7,434 nt of DNA from Firmicutes bacterium UBA4981 (lineage in GTDB: Bacteria > Bacillota > SHA-98 > UBA4971): positions 13,028 through 20,461 of the forward strand of contig DGZL01000043.1 of the NCBI GenBank assembly GCA_002398515.1, in the 5' to 3' direction. The notes beneath the pieces are model-generated. The model was not told where the DNA came from, did not search any database, and saw only the letters and a list, made by a program, of their open reading frames with translations. Made by a program: the position numbers and the translations under genes. How positions within the stretch are numbered: position 1 is the first letter of the stretch; the number at the start of each line of letters is the position of its first letter. Of the stretch, positions 1-5,920 are shown one piece after another.

Positions 1-56
1 TATTCAGGATTCACCCCAATTAAAGGATCCCCCGTTTCCTTGTACGGAATTCGGAG

Positions 57-76
57 ATAACGTGTATAACGTGTAT
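57..76. repeat. Tandem repeat of 9-mer ATAACGTGT (2.2 copies)
   Basis: Two adjacent exact copies of ATAACGTGT (57-65, 66-74) are followed by the first two bases of a third. The repeat lies about 20-40 bases downstream of the expected start of a leftward transcript from the minus-strand promoter at 104-131. It could be a direct-repeat operator or simply a short slippage repeat. The sequence itself is certain; any function is speculative. Confidence 0.6.
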
Positions 77-103
77 TTTGATCTGAAACAAACCACAATT
101 ATA

Positions 104-131
104 ATTCTAACAGGAAACTTTCTGAAGTCAA
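104..131 (-). promoter_or_regulatory. Putative sigma-A promoter firing leftward
   Basis: On the minus strand there is TTGACT (126-131) as -35, a 16-base spacer, and TAGAAT (104-109) as -10, with an extended TGT just before the -10. Both boxes match the sigma-A consensus in 5 of 6 bases. Transcription would start near position 97 and run off the left edge, so the gene it serves is not visible. It would make the region divergent with tyrS. Confidence 0.5.
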
Positions 132-415
132 GGAAAAACCCGTCAACTGCGTCAGCCAATAAAAGTATCATCCCCAGACGCCTTCGTCTAGATTCGAAAA
201 ATGTCGTCTCCGGTAGTTGAATTCGCAGCTTAAGTCCTACCCACTTCCTGCTCTCCCAGAGGTGTTCGCTTTTCGATCACGGTTTTCAAAAATGATCCCC
301 GCGATGGCAAGATGCCTACCGTGTATTGGTGAACCAGTCAGAAACATGTGTTTCTTATGCAAGACGATGGACGATTGTGCACCCGAACCCTAACCTGTGA
401 TGGAAAAGCGGGTCG

Positions 416-445
416 TTGACGTTCGGAGTTGGCGTGTGCTAAACT
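416..445 (+). promoter_or_regulatory. Putative tyrS promoter
   Basis: TTGACG (416-421) is separated by 18 bases from TAAACT (440-445), and the -10 is preceded by TGTGC, an extended -10 of the kind common in Gram-positive bacteria. The expected start is near 452, giving tyrS a leader of about 110 bases. A competing view is that 421-449 is transcribed from further upstream, because GTTC-GG-AGTT and AACT-GAAC can pair there as a hairpin with a two-base bulge. Confidence 0.5.
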
Positions 446-469
446 GAACCTATCTGACAAGGAGCTGTC

Positions 470-523
470 ACAGTCAGGAACAACGGCAGGAACCGCCTGC
501 GGATGTGCGGTTCAAACGACTGT
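470..523 (+). promoter_or_regulatory. Structured tyrS leader with alternative hairpins
   Basis: ACAGTC (470-475) can pair with GACTGT (518-523), enclosing a perfect 7-bp hairpin GAACCGC (490-496)/GCGGTTC (507-513). Competing pairings are TGACA/TGTCA (455-459/466-470), GCAGG/CCTGC (486-490/496-500), and CCGCCT (493-498) with AGGCGG (554-559), which overlaps the tyrS ribosome binding site. No U-run follows the 7-bp hairpin, so a switch here would more plausibly act on translation than on termination. The segment 483-497 resembles the T-box consensus in 11 of 15 positions but lacks the UGG that pairs with tRNA. The structure is seen; a regulatory role is inferred. Confidence 0.35.
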
Positions 524-564
524 ATGTGACCCTGGAAGATGCGCAATATTAGGAGGCGGAAGAA

Positions 565-1785
565 TTGACAGTTAAGGAGCAAATGGACATTCTCAGAAGA
601 GGATGCGCTGAGATCCTCTCTGAGGAGGACCTGGAAAGCAAGCTGGAGAAGTCGATAAGAACAGGGAAGCCTCTTAGAGTCAAGCTGGGATTAGACCCTT
701 CCGCTCCCGATATTCACTTAGGACATGCAGTAGTCCTTAGAAAAATGCGTGAGTTCCAGGAGCTGGGTCACGAAGTGTTCTTGGTGGTAGGGGATTTCAC
801 CGGGCGTATCGGAGACCCTTCCGGTAAGTCCGAAACCAGGCCTCAACTTTCAATGGAGAAGATGATGGAAAATGCCAAGACCTATCAGGAACAGGCATTC
901 AAGATACTGGATCCTGCCCACACCCACACTGTATTTAACGGGGAATGGCTTTCCAAACTTACCTTCGAAGACGTAATCAGCTTAGCTTCCAAGTACACAG
1001 TAGCAAGGATGCTGGAGCGGGAAGAATTCCGTGATAGATTTCACGAAGAAAGGCCCATCTACATTCACGAGTTTTTCTACCCGTTTATGCAGGCGTACGA
1101 TTCAATTGCCCTCGAGATAGATGTAGAGCTTGGAGGCACTGATCAGAAGTTTAACATACTGTTTGGGAGAACACTCCAGCGCGAATTCAGTCAAGAACCT
1201 CAGGTTGCAATCCTCATGCCTATACTTGTCGGGCTTGACGGCGTAAAGAAAATGAGCAAGAGCCTGGGTAATTACATAGGCGTTACAGAGGATCCCCAAG
1301 AAAGCTACGGTAAGGTTATGTCCATATCGGACGAAGTGATGATGACCTACTATAAGCTTGCTACTAAGCTTCCGGAGGACGAGATCGCATCTGTCAGCAA
1401 GGCGCTCGCTTCCGGCAAGTTGCACCCTCGTGATGCCAAGAGGAGGCTTGCCAGAGAGATTGTAGCCATCTACCACAGCCATGAGGCTGCCATTGAAGCC
1501 GAGGAGGAATTCGACACCGTTTTCCGCGAAGGAGGCCTTCCTGAGAGCATCCCTGACATTGTAGTTTCTGCGAACCATCTTGTAGCAGGCAAGATATGGT
1601 GTCCCAAGCTTTTGGTCATGGCAGGCCTTGCAGGCAGCAACAGTGAAGCGCGCAGGTTGATCGAGCAAGGTGCGGTGACTGTTGACGGCGAAAAAATACT
1701 GGATTCCAATGACGAGCTCGCTGTGCGTTCCGGCATGATTGTGAGAGTCGGCAAGCGCAGATTCGCCAGGATTCAAGTAAGTTAA
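565..1785 (+). CDS. tyrS: Tyrosyl-tRNA synthetase (TyrRS, type 2)
   Basis: This cytosolic class I aminoacyl-tRNA synthetase charges tRNA-Tyr with tyrosine using ATP. The 406-residue product has the class I signatures: HLGH at residues 51-54 in the Rossmann fold and KMSKS at 229-233. The C-terminal part, from about residue 345, is an S4-like RNA-binding domain (LLVMAGLAGSNSEARRLIEQ, then AVTVDG). The HLGH and KMSKS variants and the length fit the TyrS type 2 (TyrZ-like) group rather than type 1, which carries KFGKT. The start is TTG, chosen because AGGAGG (551-556) lies 8 bases upstream; the next in-frame ATG at 583 is 26 bases from it. The gene is complete. No classical T-box leader precedes it, unlike many Firmicute tyrS genes, and no clear terminator follows, so transcripts may run on toward yunB. 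Confidence 0.97.
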   Translation: MTVKEQMDILRRGCAEILSEEDLESKLEKSIRTGKPLRVKLGLDPSAPDIHLGHAVVLRKMREFQELGHEVFLVVGDFTGRIGDPSGKSETRPQLSMEKMMENAKTYQEQAFKILDPAHTHTVFNGEWLSKLTFEDVISLASKYTVARMLEREEFRDRFHEERPIYIHEFFYPFMQAYDSIALEIDVELGGTDQKFNILFGRTLQREFSQEPQVAILMPILVGLDGVKKMSKSLGNYIGVTEDPQESYGKVMSISDEVMMTYYKLATKLPEDEIASVSKALASGKLHPRDAKRRLAREIVAIYHSHEAAIEAEEEFDTVFREGGLPESIPDIVVSANHLVAGKIWCPKLLVMAGLAGSNSEARRLIEQGAVTVDGEKILDSNDELAVRSGMIVRVGKRRFARIQVS

Positions 1786-1881
1786 CAAGGCTTTTCTTTT
1801 CCTGCACTCCAATGAATATGATCTAATGTAGATTACCTTGTATGTCTGCTTCTTGTTGGCACATAAATCCTGTTGCAGATA

Positions 1882-2009
1882 GCACAGCCGGTCGGTGCTT
1901 GTGTGAGGGGACGCCCCGAATTTGGCAAGCATATGGATGGGCTAAATTCGAACAAGGCGCGTGAGAAGCACGCCGTCCCCCCTCCAAAGGCAACATCGAC
2001 CGGCTGTGT
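1882..2009 (+). ncRNA. Unidentified branched RNA-like element
   Basis: Four nested or adjacent helices can be drawn. P1 is 1882-1897 with 1994-2009, including 12 uninterrupted Watson-Crick pairs (CACAGCCGGTCG/CGACCGGCTGTG) plus G-U pairs at both ends. P2 is 1905-1913 with 1974-1984, a GAGGGGACG arm with a two-base bulge opposite. P3 is a perfect CGAATTT/AAATTCG (1917-1923/1944-1950). P4 is a CGTG/CACG hairpin (1960-1963/1969-1972) with an AGAAG loop. P3 and P4 branch from P2, and an internal loop separates P1 from P2. The wobble pairs favour RNA over a DNA repeat. It sits between tyrS and yunB and has no U-tail. It does not match the riboswitch, 6S, SRP, RNase P or tmRNA signatures I can recall. 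The strand is assumed from the flanking genes. It could be a yunB leader or an independent small RNA. Confidence 0.45.
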
Positions 2010-2033
2010 CACCCTGGTATCCGTGGGAGAAGA

Positions 2034-2059
2034 GGCGTAACGGAGCTACGCGCTACGCC
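2034..2059 (+). other. Hairpin in the yunB leader
   Basis: GGCGTA (2034-2039) is complementary to TACGCC (2054-2059), with a 14-base loop in which AGC/GCT can also pair. It ends about 20 bases before the yunB ribosome binding site (2081-2086). No T-run follows, so it is not a terminator. It may be part of the same folded leader as the element at 1882-2009. Confidence 0.3.
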
Positions 2060-2096
2060 GAGATGCTGAATGAAGGGGGCAGGAGGCTGGGAGGAA

Positions 2097-2963
2097 ATGG
2101 CTAGGTATTACCGATGGTCCGGGGGCCTCTTCCCACGCCCCTGGTGGGTAGATTTTGGCCGTTGGCTTGCCAGGCTACTCCGTGGAACGAGACGAATGCC
2201 AAGAACTCGGGGGGGTAGCGTCAGTAGATACCCAAAGTATTCTAGGAAGCGGAAAAGGGATCCCATGTTTTCTGCCAGGCCTTCAGTCTTTACTGCGCGG
2301 AGATCAAATCCGTCACGGGCTAATTGGGGCGTAATACTCGGCCGAATTTTCTTACTGCTAGTCTTCGGAATAATGATTTTCGCCATAATGGATTGGCGTC
2401 TACGGCCTACTCTTCACCAGTTGGCTACAGCCAGAGCCAGGGTGCTTGCGACAGAAGCGGTGACTTCCGCTGTCGCCTTGGAAATCGCGGAAGGCATAAG
2501 ATGGGAAGACCTTTATGTTCTTCGCCCTGACAGCGCCGGAAAAGTCGTTCTTGTCCAGCCGAATACAGGGGAGATTGACAGGCTGACCTCAAAAGTGACC
2601 CTCAGAGTACAAGAGTATCTCAGCAAAATCAGTGACACGAAGATTAGAATCCCTCTGGGTCAAATTCTGGGGACTCATATTCTCGCAAACGTGGGTCCGC
2701 GAATTGTCATTTCAATAACGCCTATAGGCACTGTTACCACAAGGATACTCAGCGATTTTGAACAAGCGGGCATAAATCAGATTCGTCATAAAATCTACCT
2801 TGAAGTCACTGCGCATATGCAAGTTATAGTCCCTATGGTAGTGGCTACAGACGATATCGTTGCGCAGGTTCTGATAACTGAGGTCCTGATAATGGGAGAT
2901 GTCCCCGAGACCTACATTCAGGTCGACGGAAAAGAGTTCAAAAACTTATTTCCCGCAGAGTAA
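2097..2963 (+). CDS. yunB: YunB-family sporulation protein
   Basis: This is a membrane-anchored protein of the YunB family, needed for efficient sporulation in Bacillus subtilis, where it belongs to the mother-cell sigma-E regulon; its biochemical activity is unknown. From the ATG at 2097 it has 288 residues: an arginine-rich N-terminal stretch (about 22-56), one transmembrane helix at about 77-100 (VILGRIFLLLVFGIMIFAIM), then the conserved extracytoplasmic domain to the C-terminus, with recognisable stretches such as IPLGQILGTHILANVGPRI and EVTAHMQVIVPMVV. I chose 2097 because AGGAGG (2081-2086) lies 10 bases upstream; the in-frame ATG at 2070 has no such site. Later starts at 2196 (MPRTRGG) or 2265 would give a product nearer the Bacillus length but have weaker ribosome binding sites, so the first 40-60 residues are the least certain part. 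No sporulation sigma-factor promoter was convincingly seen. The gene is convergent with groEL. Confidence 0.88.
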   Translation: MARYYRWSGGLFPRPWWVDFGRWLARLLRGTRRMPRTRGGSVSRYPKYSRKRKRDPMFSARPSVFTARRSNPSRANWGVILGRIFLLLVFGIMIFAIMDWRLRPTLHQLATARARVLATEAVTSAVALEIAEGIRWEDLYVLRPDSAGKVVLVQPNTGEIDRLTSKVTLRVQEYLSKISDTKIRIPLGQILGTHILANVGPRIVISITPIGTVTTRILSDFEQAGINQIRHKIYLEVTAHMQVIVPMVVATDDIVAQVLITEVLIMGDVPETYIQVDGKEFKNLFPAE

Positions 2964-2994
2964 AAAAACAGCCCCGGATTCGCTCCGGGACTGT
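2962..2994 (-). terminator. Rho-independent terminator of groESL
   Basis: On the minus strand the arms ACAGTCCCGGA and TCCGGGGCTGT (2984-2994 and 2968-2978) pair over 11 bp with one G-U, around a 5-base GCGAA loop, and are followed by a run of U from 2967 to 2962. It starts about 26 bases after the groEL stop codon. On the plus strand the hairpin has one C-A mismatch and is followed by ATATCTATCG rather than a T-run, so it should terminate groESL much better than yunB. The U-tract overlaps the yunB TAA stop. Confidence 0.9.
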
Positions 2995-3020
2995 ATATCT
3001 ATCGATACAAGTGACCTGAC

Positions 3021-4643
3021 TTAGTAGTCCATGCCTCCTGGAGGATATGGTGGCATAGGCGGCTCTTCCTTAGGCACATCAGTTATCAGAACCTCAGTTG
3101 TCAGGAGCATTGACGCGATACTTGCTGCGTTCTGCAGGGCAAACCTGGCTACCTTTACCGGGTCGGCTATGCCTGCTTTCAGCAGATCCACATAAGTTTC
3201 GGTTACCGCATCAAAGCCAATACCAGGCTTCTTCTGTGTCTTGACGCGCTCAAGGACAACTGACCCTTCCAAACCTGCGTTATTAGCGATCTGACGGAGG
3301 GGCTCTTCAAGCGCTCTCTTTACAATCCGTACACCGACCTTCTCATCACCCTCGGCGTCAACTTTGTCAAGAGCAGGGGCGATGTTGACGTAAGTGGTAC
3401 CGCCTCCTGGAATTATTCCTTCCTCGACTGCTGCGCGAGTTGCTGACAAGGCGTCTTCTACGCGGTGCTTCTTCTCTTTTAGTTCAGTCTCAGTTGAAGC
3501 TCCGACCTTAATTATTGCTACACCGCCTGCCAGCTTGGCAAGGCGCTCCTGAAGCTTTTCACGGTCATAGTCAGAGTCTGACTCTTCAATCTGTCTCTTT
3601 ATTTGAGCGATACGTCCCTTAATCTTTTCAGAGTCACCGTGTCCTTCCACGACGGTAGTGCTTTCACGGTCAATTTTCACTGTCTTCGCTTGGCCTAGCA
3701 TGTTGAGATCTAGGTTCTCCAACTTTATGCCAAGATCCTCAGAGACAAATGTGCCACCTGTAAGGACAGCGATATCCTCCATCATAGCCTTTCTTCTGTC
3801 ACCGAATCCCGGTGCTTTGACTGCTGCTACCTGGAGTGTTCCTCTTATCTTGTTGACTACAAGAGTCGCCAAGGCTTCGCCTTCAACATCTTCAGCGACG
3901 ATGACAAAAGGCTTGCCTGCCCGTGCTACTTTTTCAAGGAGCGGAAGAAGGTCAGCCACTGCAGTGATCTTCTTCTCATACAAGAGAATGAAAGGATCGT
4001 CAAGAACAGCTTCCATTGCTTCAGTATTAGTCACGAAATAAGGTGAGATATAGCCTTTGTCAAACTCCATTCCTTCGACTTTTTCAACGGTTATCTCGAT
4101 GCCTTTGGATTCCTCAACCGTAATTACGCCGTCTTTACCTACGAGCTCCATTGCTTCAGCAATCATCTGGCCGACTTCATAATCGTTGCCGGATATTGCT
4201 GCGACGTTTGCTATGTCTTCCTTACCTTCAACAGGTATGGCAACTTTCCGGAGTTCCTCGACTGTTGCGGCTACTGCTTTGTCAATACCCTTCTTTATGA
4301 ACATGGGGTTTGCGCCTGCCGCAACGTTCTTCAGGCCTTCTGAGACAATTGCCTGAGCAAGAACAGTCGCAGTGGTGGTGCCGTCACCTGTCACGTCATT
4401 GGTCTTAGATGCGACTTCTTTACAGAGTTGAGCTCCCATATTTTCATATGGATCCTCTAGTTCAATTTCCTTAGCCACGGTTACGCCGTCTTTAGTGATA
4501 GTAGGAGACCCGAATTTTCGCTCGAGGACAACATGTCTTCCTCGCGGGCCGAGAGTTACCTTTACAGCAGAGGCTACCTTGTCTACGCCCCTCTCCAGGG
4601 CTCGTCTGGCTTCCTCACTGAAAGCGAGCTGTTTAGCGCCCAT
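3021..4643 (-). CDS. groEL: Chaperonin GroEL (Hsp60, Cpn60)
   Basis: This is the large subunit of the cytosolic chaperonin, forming double heptameric rings that encapsulate unfolded proteins with GroES in an ATP-driven cycle. The product has 540 residues, near the family norm. The ATP-binding equatorial signatures are TLGPRGRHVVL (30-40), TKDGVTVAKEIEL (50-62) with Asp52, GDGTTTATVLAQ (86-97) with Asp87, and the C-terminal equatorial ATRAAVEEGIIPGGG (401-415), with Asp397 just upstream in the position of the E. coli ATPase aspartate Asp398. Instead of the usual run of GGM repeats it ends in a proline- and tyrosine-rich tail (EEPPMPPYPPGGMDY). The start is ATG with GAGGGGG about 10 bases upstream. 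It is the second gene of the operon, 33 bases after groES, controlled by the CIRCE site, and is followed by a strong terminator. Confidence 0.98.
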   Translation of the reverse strand: MGAKQLAFSEEARRALERGVDKVASAVKVTLGPRGRHVVLERKFGSPTITKDGVTVAKEIELEDPYENMGAQLCKEVASKTNDVTGDGTTTATVLAQAIVSEGLKNVAAGANPMFIKKGIDKAVAATVEELRKVAIPVEGKEDIANVAAISGNDYEVGQMIAEAMELVGKDGVITVEESKGIEITVEKVEGMEFDKGYISPYFVTNTEAMEAVLDDPFILLYEKKITAVADLLPLLEKVARAGKPFVIVAEDVEGEALATLVVNKIRGTLQVAAVKAPGFGDRRKAMMEDIAVLTGGTFVSEDLGIKLENLDLNMLGQAKTVKIDRESTTVVEGHGDSEKIKGRIAQIKRQIEESDSDYDREKLQERLAKLAGGVAIIKVGASTETELKEKKHRVEDALSATRAAVEEGIIPGGGTTYVNIAPALDKVDAEGDEKVGVRIVKRALEEPLRQIANNAGLEGSVVLERVKTQKKPGIGFDAVTETYVDLLKAGIADPVKVARFALQNAASIASMLLTTEVLITDVPKEEPPMPPYPPGGMDY

Positions 4644-4676
4644 TCTATGTATACCCCCTCTTCAACAATGGTTGGC

Positions 4677-4958
4677 TTACTTAATTGCAAGAATGTCACT
4701 CTGGCGGAGGATCATATACTCTTCACCGTCGATTTTTATCTCGGTTCCGCCGTACTTGGCAAAGATCACCTTATCACCGGGTTTAACGTCCATTGGCGCT
4801 CTTTCACCACTATCCAGCAGCTTGCCCGGACCGACTGCGATGACTTCGCCCTCCTGAGGCCGCTCCTTGGCAGTATCAGGCAATACGATTCCGCCCCTAG
4901 TGCGTTCTTCTTCAGTACTGGGTTTAACCACTACTCGATCTTCTAACGGCTTTAGCAC
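4677..4958 (-). CDS. groES: Co-chaperonin GroES (Hsp10, Cpn10)
   Basis: This heptameric lid of the GroEL folding chamber has 93 residues, a normal length. The sequence opens with LKPLEDRVVVKP and carries the mobile loop EERTRGGIVLPDTAKERP at about 17-34, with the IVL tripeptide (24-26) that contacts GroEL. The middle GEVIAVGPG and the later VKPGDKVIFAKYGGTEIKI are typical. The start is GTG at 4956-4958, set by an AGGAGGT ribosome binding site 7 bases upstream. The start codon lies inside a sequence identical to a CIRCE half-site. It is the first gene of the groES-groEL operon, transcribed from the promoter at 5024-5053. Confidence 0.97.
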   Translation of the reverse strand: MLKPLEDRVVVKPSTEEERTRGGIVLPDTAKERPQEGEVIAVGPGKLLDSGERAPMDVKPGDKVIFAKYGGTEIKIDGEEYMILRQSDILAIK

Positions 4959-4960
4959 TC
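4952..4960. promoter_or_regulatory. Extra CIRCE half-site over the groES start codon
   Basis: TTAGCACTC at 4952-4960 is identical to the left half of the CIRCE element, and the 12-mer TTTAGCACTCAC recurs exactly at 4951-4962 and 4984-4995, in the same orientation and 33 bases apart. The copy includes the groES GTG start codon. It lacks a partner half-site, so HrcA would be expected to bind it weakly at best. It may be a duplication remnant. Confidence 0.5.
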
Positions 4961-4984
4961 ACTATACCTCCTTTAGGTGGAAAT

Positions 4985-5011
4985 TTAGCACTCACCAAAG
5001 GAGAGTGCTAA
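4985..5011. promoter_or_regulatory. CIRCE operator (HrcA binding site)
   Basis: A perfect inverted repeat TTAGCACTC (4985-4993), 9-base spacer, GAGTGCTAA (5003-5011) matches the canonical CIRCE consensus exactly. CIRCE is bound by the heat-shock repressor HrcA, whose active folding depends on GroE, so the operon is repressed when chaperonin is in surplus. The site lies between the promoter and groES, roughly +6 to +32 from the expected transcription start, and would also be in the mRNA leader. The hrcA gene is not in this window. Confidence 0.98.
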
Positions 5012-5023
5012 CAATCTGATTCA

Positions 5024-5053
5024 ATATTACTAAACCTGGTTTAGAGTTGTCAA
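5024..5053 (-). promoter_or_regulatory. groESL sigma-A promoter
   Basis: On the minus strand a perfect TTGACA -35 box (5048-5053) is followed after 18 bases by TAATAT (5024-5029), a 4 of 6 match to the -10 consensus. The expected start is near 5017, just upstream of CIRCE, the usual arrangement for HrcA-controlled groESL operons. Confidence 0.75.
5030..5044. promoter_or_regulatory. Palindrome within the groESL promoter spacer
   Basis: CTAAACC-T-GGTTTAG is a perfect 7-bp inverted repeat with a single central base. It fills 15 of the 18 bases between the -35 and -10 boxes, an ideal place for a repressor. It is neither CIRCE nor the GGTCAAA heptad repeat of CtsR. I see no second copy in the window. 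The sequence is certain; operator function is inferred. Confidence 0.45.
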
Positions 5054-5126
5054 TAGGCTGATTCGTAAATTCTTCAAAAATCGCAGATCTTTTCCTTTTC
5101 TTCGTGTCATGGCTCCTAACGACCCA

Positions 5127-5750
5127 TCATCCGTCCGTCCAGCTTGCCAGTGCCTCTAGGACATGCAGTAATTCATTTTCATCGGAAACAGGTATGCCCG
5201 TTTTTAGGTCGTCCAGTTCTCCGGGGGGGAGGTCGGATGCTTTGATTCTTGTTGCGCTTTTCGGCCTGCAACGATTGTCCGGGGTTCCATGGAACACCGT
5301 AACCCACCCGTCCTTTTCCCCAATATGCATGGTTTTAAGACATGACGGTGACATCCCTTGCCTCTTTTGAAACAGGACTATTTGGTTTTCTGAGAACTCA
5401 GTAATGATCCATGGCTCTATCTCCTTGGCAAGGGCATCCCTGGAAAGACCTATCATTTCCTGAGGTGCCGGTATGCTGTCTGTTTCTTCATGGCCACATT
5501 CGTAAACAGTCCTATGTAGTATTTGCGTAAATGAACGGATTTTGGCGGGATTCCCCAGTTCCATACTTGCCTGTTGAAGTTCACGGGAGGACGTGTTGCC
5601 CTGGTAGTCAAGGTTGGGTAGGTCCGGAAGCCCTTCATCTGCTTTGTCTAAGTTGCCTGTGCCCTTGAGACTAAGATAGGCATAGCTCAAACCGGCGGAC
5701 AAAAGCATAAGAGTCAAACAAACAGTGAGCAGCCTGCTTCTACGGTTCAT
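5127..5750 (-). CDS. bofC: BofC-like protein (BofC C-terminal domain)
   Basis: This is probably an extracytoplasmic, membrane-tethered protein related to BofC, the forespore factor that restrains the SpoIVB protease and so delays pro-sigma-K activation in Bacillus. The 207-residue product has a short basic N-terminus, a hydrophobic signal anchor at about 6-27, a polar linker, and a C-terminal domain at about 78-203 ending in the BofC-like stretch DLPPGELDDLKTGIPVSDEN and a leucine-rich helix. Cysteines at 85 (ECGH), 137 and 161 are notable. The start is ATG at 5750 because AAGGGGAG lies 10 bases upstream; an in-frame start further upstream (5786) would put codons over this site. It lies downstream of yebC, a pairing seen in other Firmicutes. 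I see no clear terminator before groES. Assignment rests on C-terminal resemblance, so an exact BofC role is inferred. Confidence 0.75.
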   Translation of the reverse strand: MNRRSRLLTVCLTLMLLSAGLSYAYLSLKGTGNLDKADEGLPDLPNLDYQGNTSSRELQQASMELGNPAKIRSFTQILHRTVYECGHEETDSIPAPQEMIGLSRDALAKEIEPWIITEFSENQIVLFQKRQGMSPSCLKTMHIGEKDGWVTVFHGTPDNRCRPKSATRIKASDLPPGELDDLKTGIPVSDENELLHVLEALASWTDG

Positions 5751-5822
5751 AATAATAACACTCCCCTTGGGCCTCGGAATATACACTTCATCTGACCCCG
5801 TAGGAGGTATAGCCTTACATGC

Positions 5823-5852
5823 ATAATATGTTCACCGCAACAGCCGTCCCAA
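5823..5852 (-). promoter_or_regulatory. Possible promoter for the bofC-like gene
   Basis: On the minus strand TTGGGA (5847-5852) is followed after 18 bases by TATTAT (5823-5828). These match the sigma-A boxes in 4 and 5 of 6 positions. The start would be near 5816, about 65 bases before the gene. I did not find a convincing sigma-F or sigma-G promoter, which might be expected if expression were forespore-specific. Confidence 0.3.
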
Positions 5853-5882
5853 CAGCTGAGAACATCAATTCCCGAATCCCCT

Positions 5883-5891
5883 TGGTATAAT
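5883..5891 (+). promoter_or_regulatory. Extended -10 box, possible plus-strand small transcript
   Basis: TGG-TATAAT on the plus strand is a perfect -10 hexamer (5886-5891) with the extended TGn motif. The sequence at the -35 position (5863-5868, CATCAA) does not match. A transcript starting near 5898 would run through the perfect inverted repeat at 5921-5958 and then antisense to the end of yebC. This is weak evidence and may be chance. Confidence 0.2.
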
Positions 5892-5920
5892 GCCCTACGC
5901 TCCGGATAGTATTCGTCAAA

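Larger units (their letters stand above)
1..415. other. Gene-free region left of the tyrS promoter
   Basis: I see no supportable coding region on either strand here: reading frames are short and none has a good ribosome binding site. What can be seen is a minus-strand promoter-like sequence, a tandem 9-mer, and a few small inverted repeats: AGACG/CGTCT at 176-189, GATCA/TGATC at 275-297 and AGAAAC/GTTTCT at 340-355. None is followed by a T-run on either strand, so none looks like an intrinsic terminator. The likely reading is a divergent intergenic spacer between tyrS and a leftward gene whose start lies beyond the window. Confidence 0.6.

Noticed and set aside
340..355. Inverted repeat AGAAAC/GTTTCT as a terminator
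   Set aside because: The stem is only 6 bp, AT-rich, and not followed by a T-run on either strand.
416..564. A functional T-box riboswitch controlling tyrS
   Set aside because: The UGGN tRNA-pairing bases are altered, no Stem I or specifier loop was recognised, and there is no terminator U-tract. It is kept only as a hypothesis about a degenerate or different element.
1102..1932. Long open frame on the minus strand opposite tyrS (276 codons)
   Set aside because: It lies almost wholly antisense to a well-supported TyrRS, has no recognisable domain or ribosome binding site, and its composition is what a mirrored coding frame gives.
1882..2009. 6S RNA, SRP RNA or a miniature transposable element
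   Set aside because: 6S RNA is longer and is a single rod with a central bubble, without this branch; the SRP GGAAGCAGC-type loop is absent; and there are no target-site duplications at the ends, while G-U pairs in the stem speak against a DNA terminal repeat.
4495..4946. Two plus-strand open frames opposite groES and the start of groEL
   Set aside because: They are antisense to certain genes and to the operon's ribosome binding sites, and the products show no family resemblance.
5104..5370. Plus-strand open frame opposite the bofC-like gene
   Set aside because: It is antisense to the better-supported gene and has no ribosome binding site or domain.
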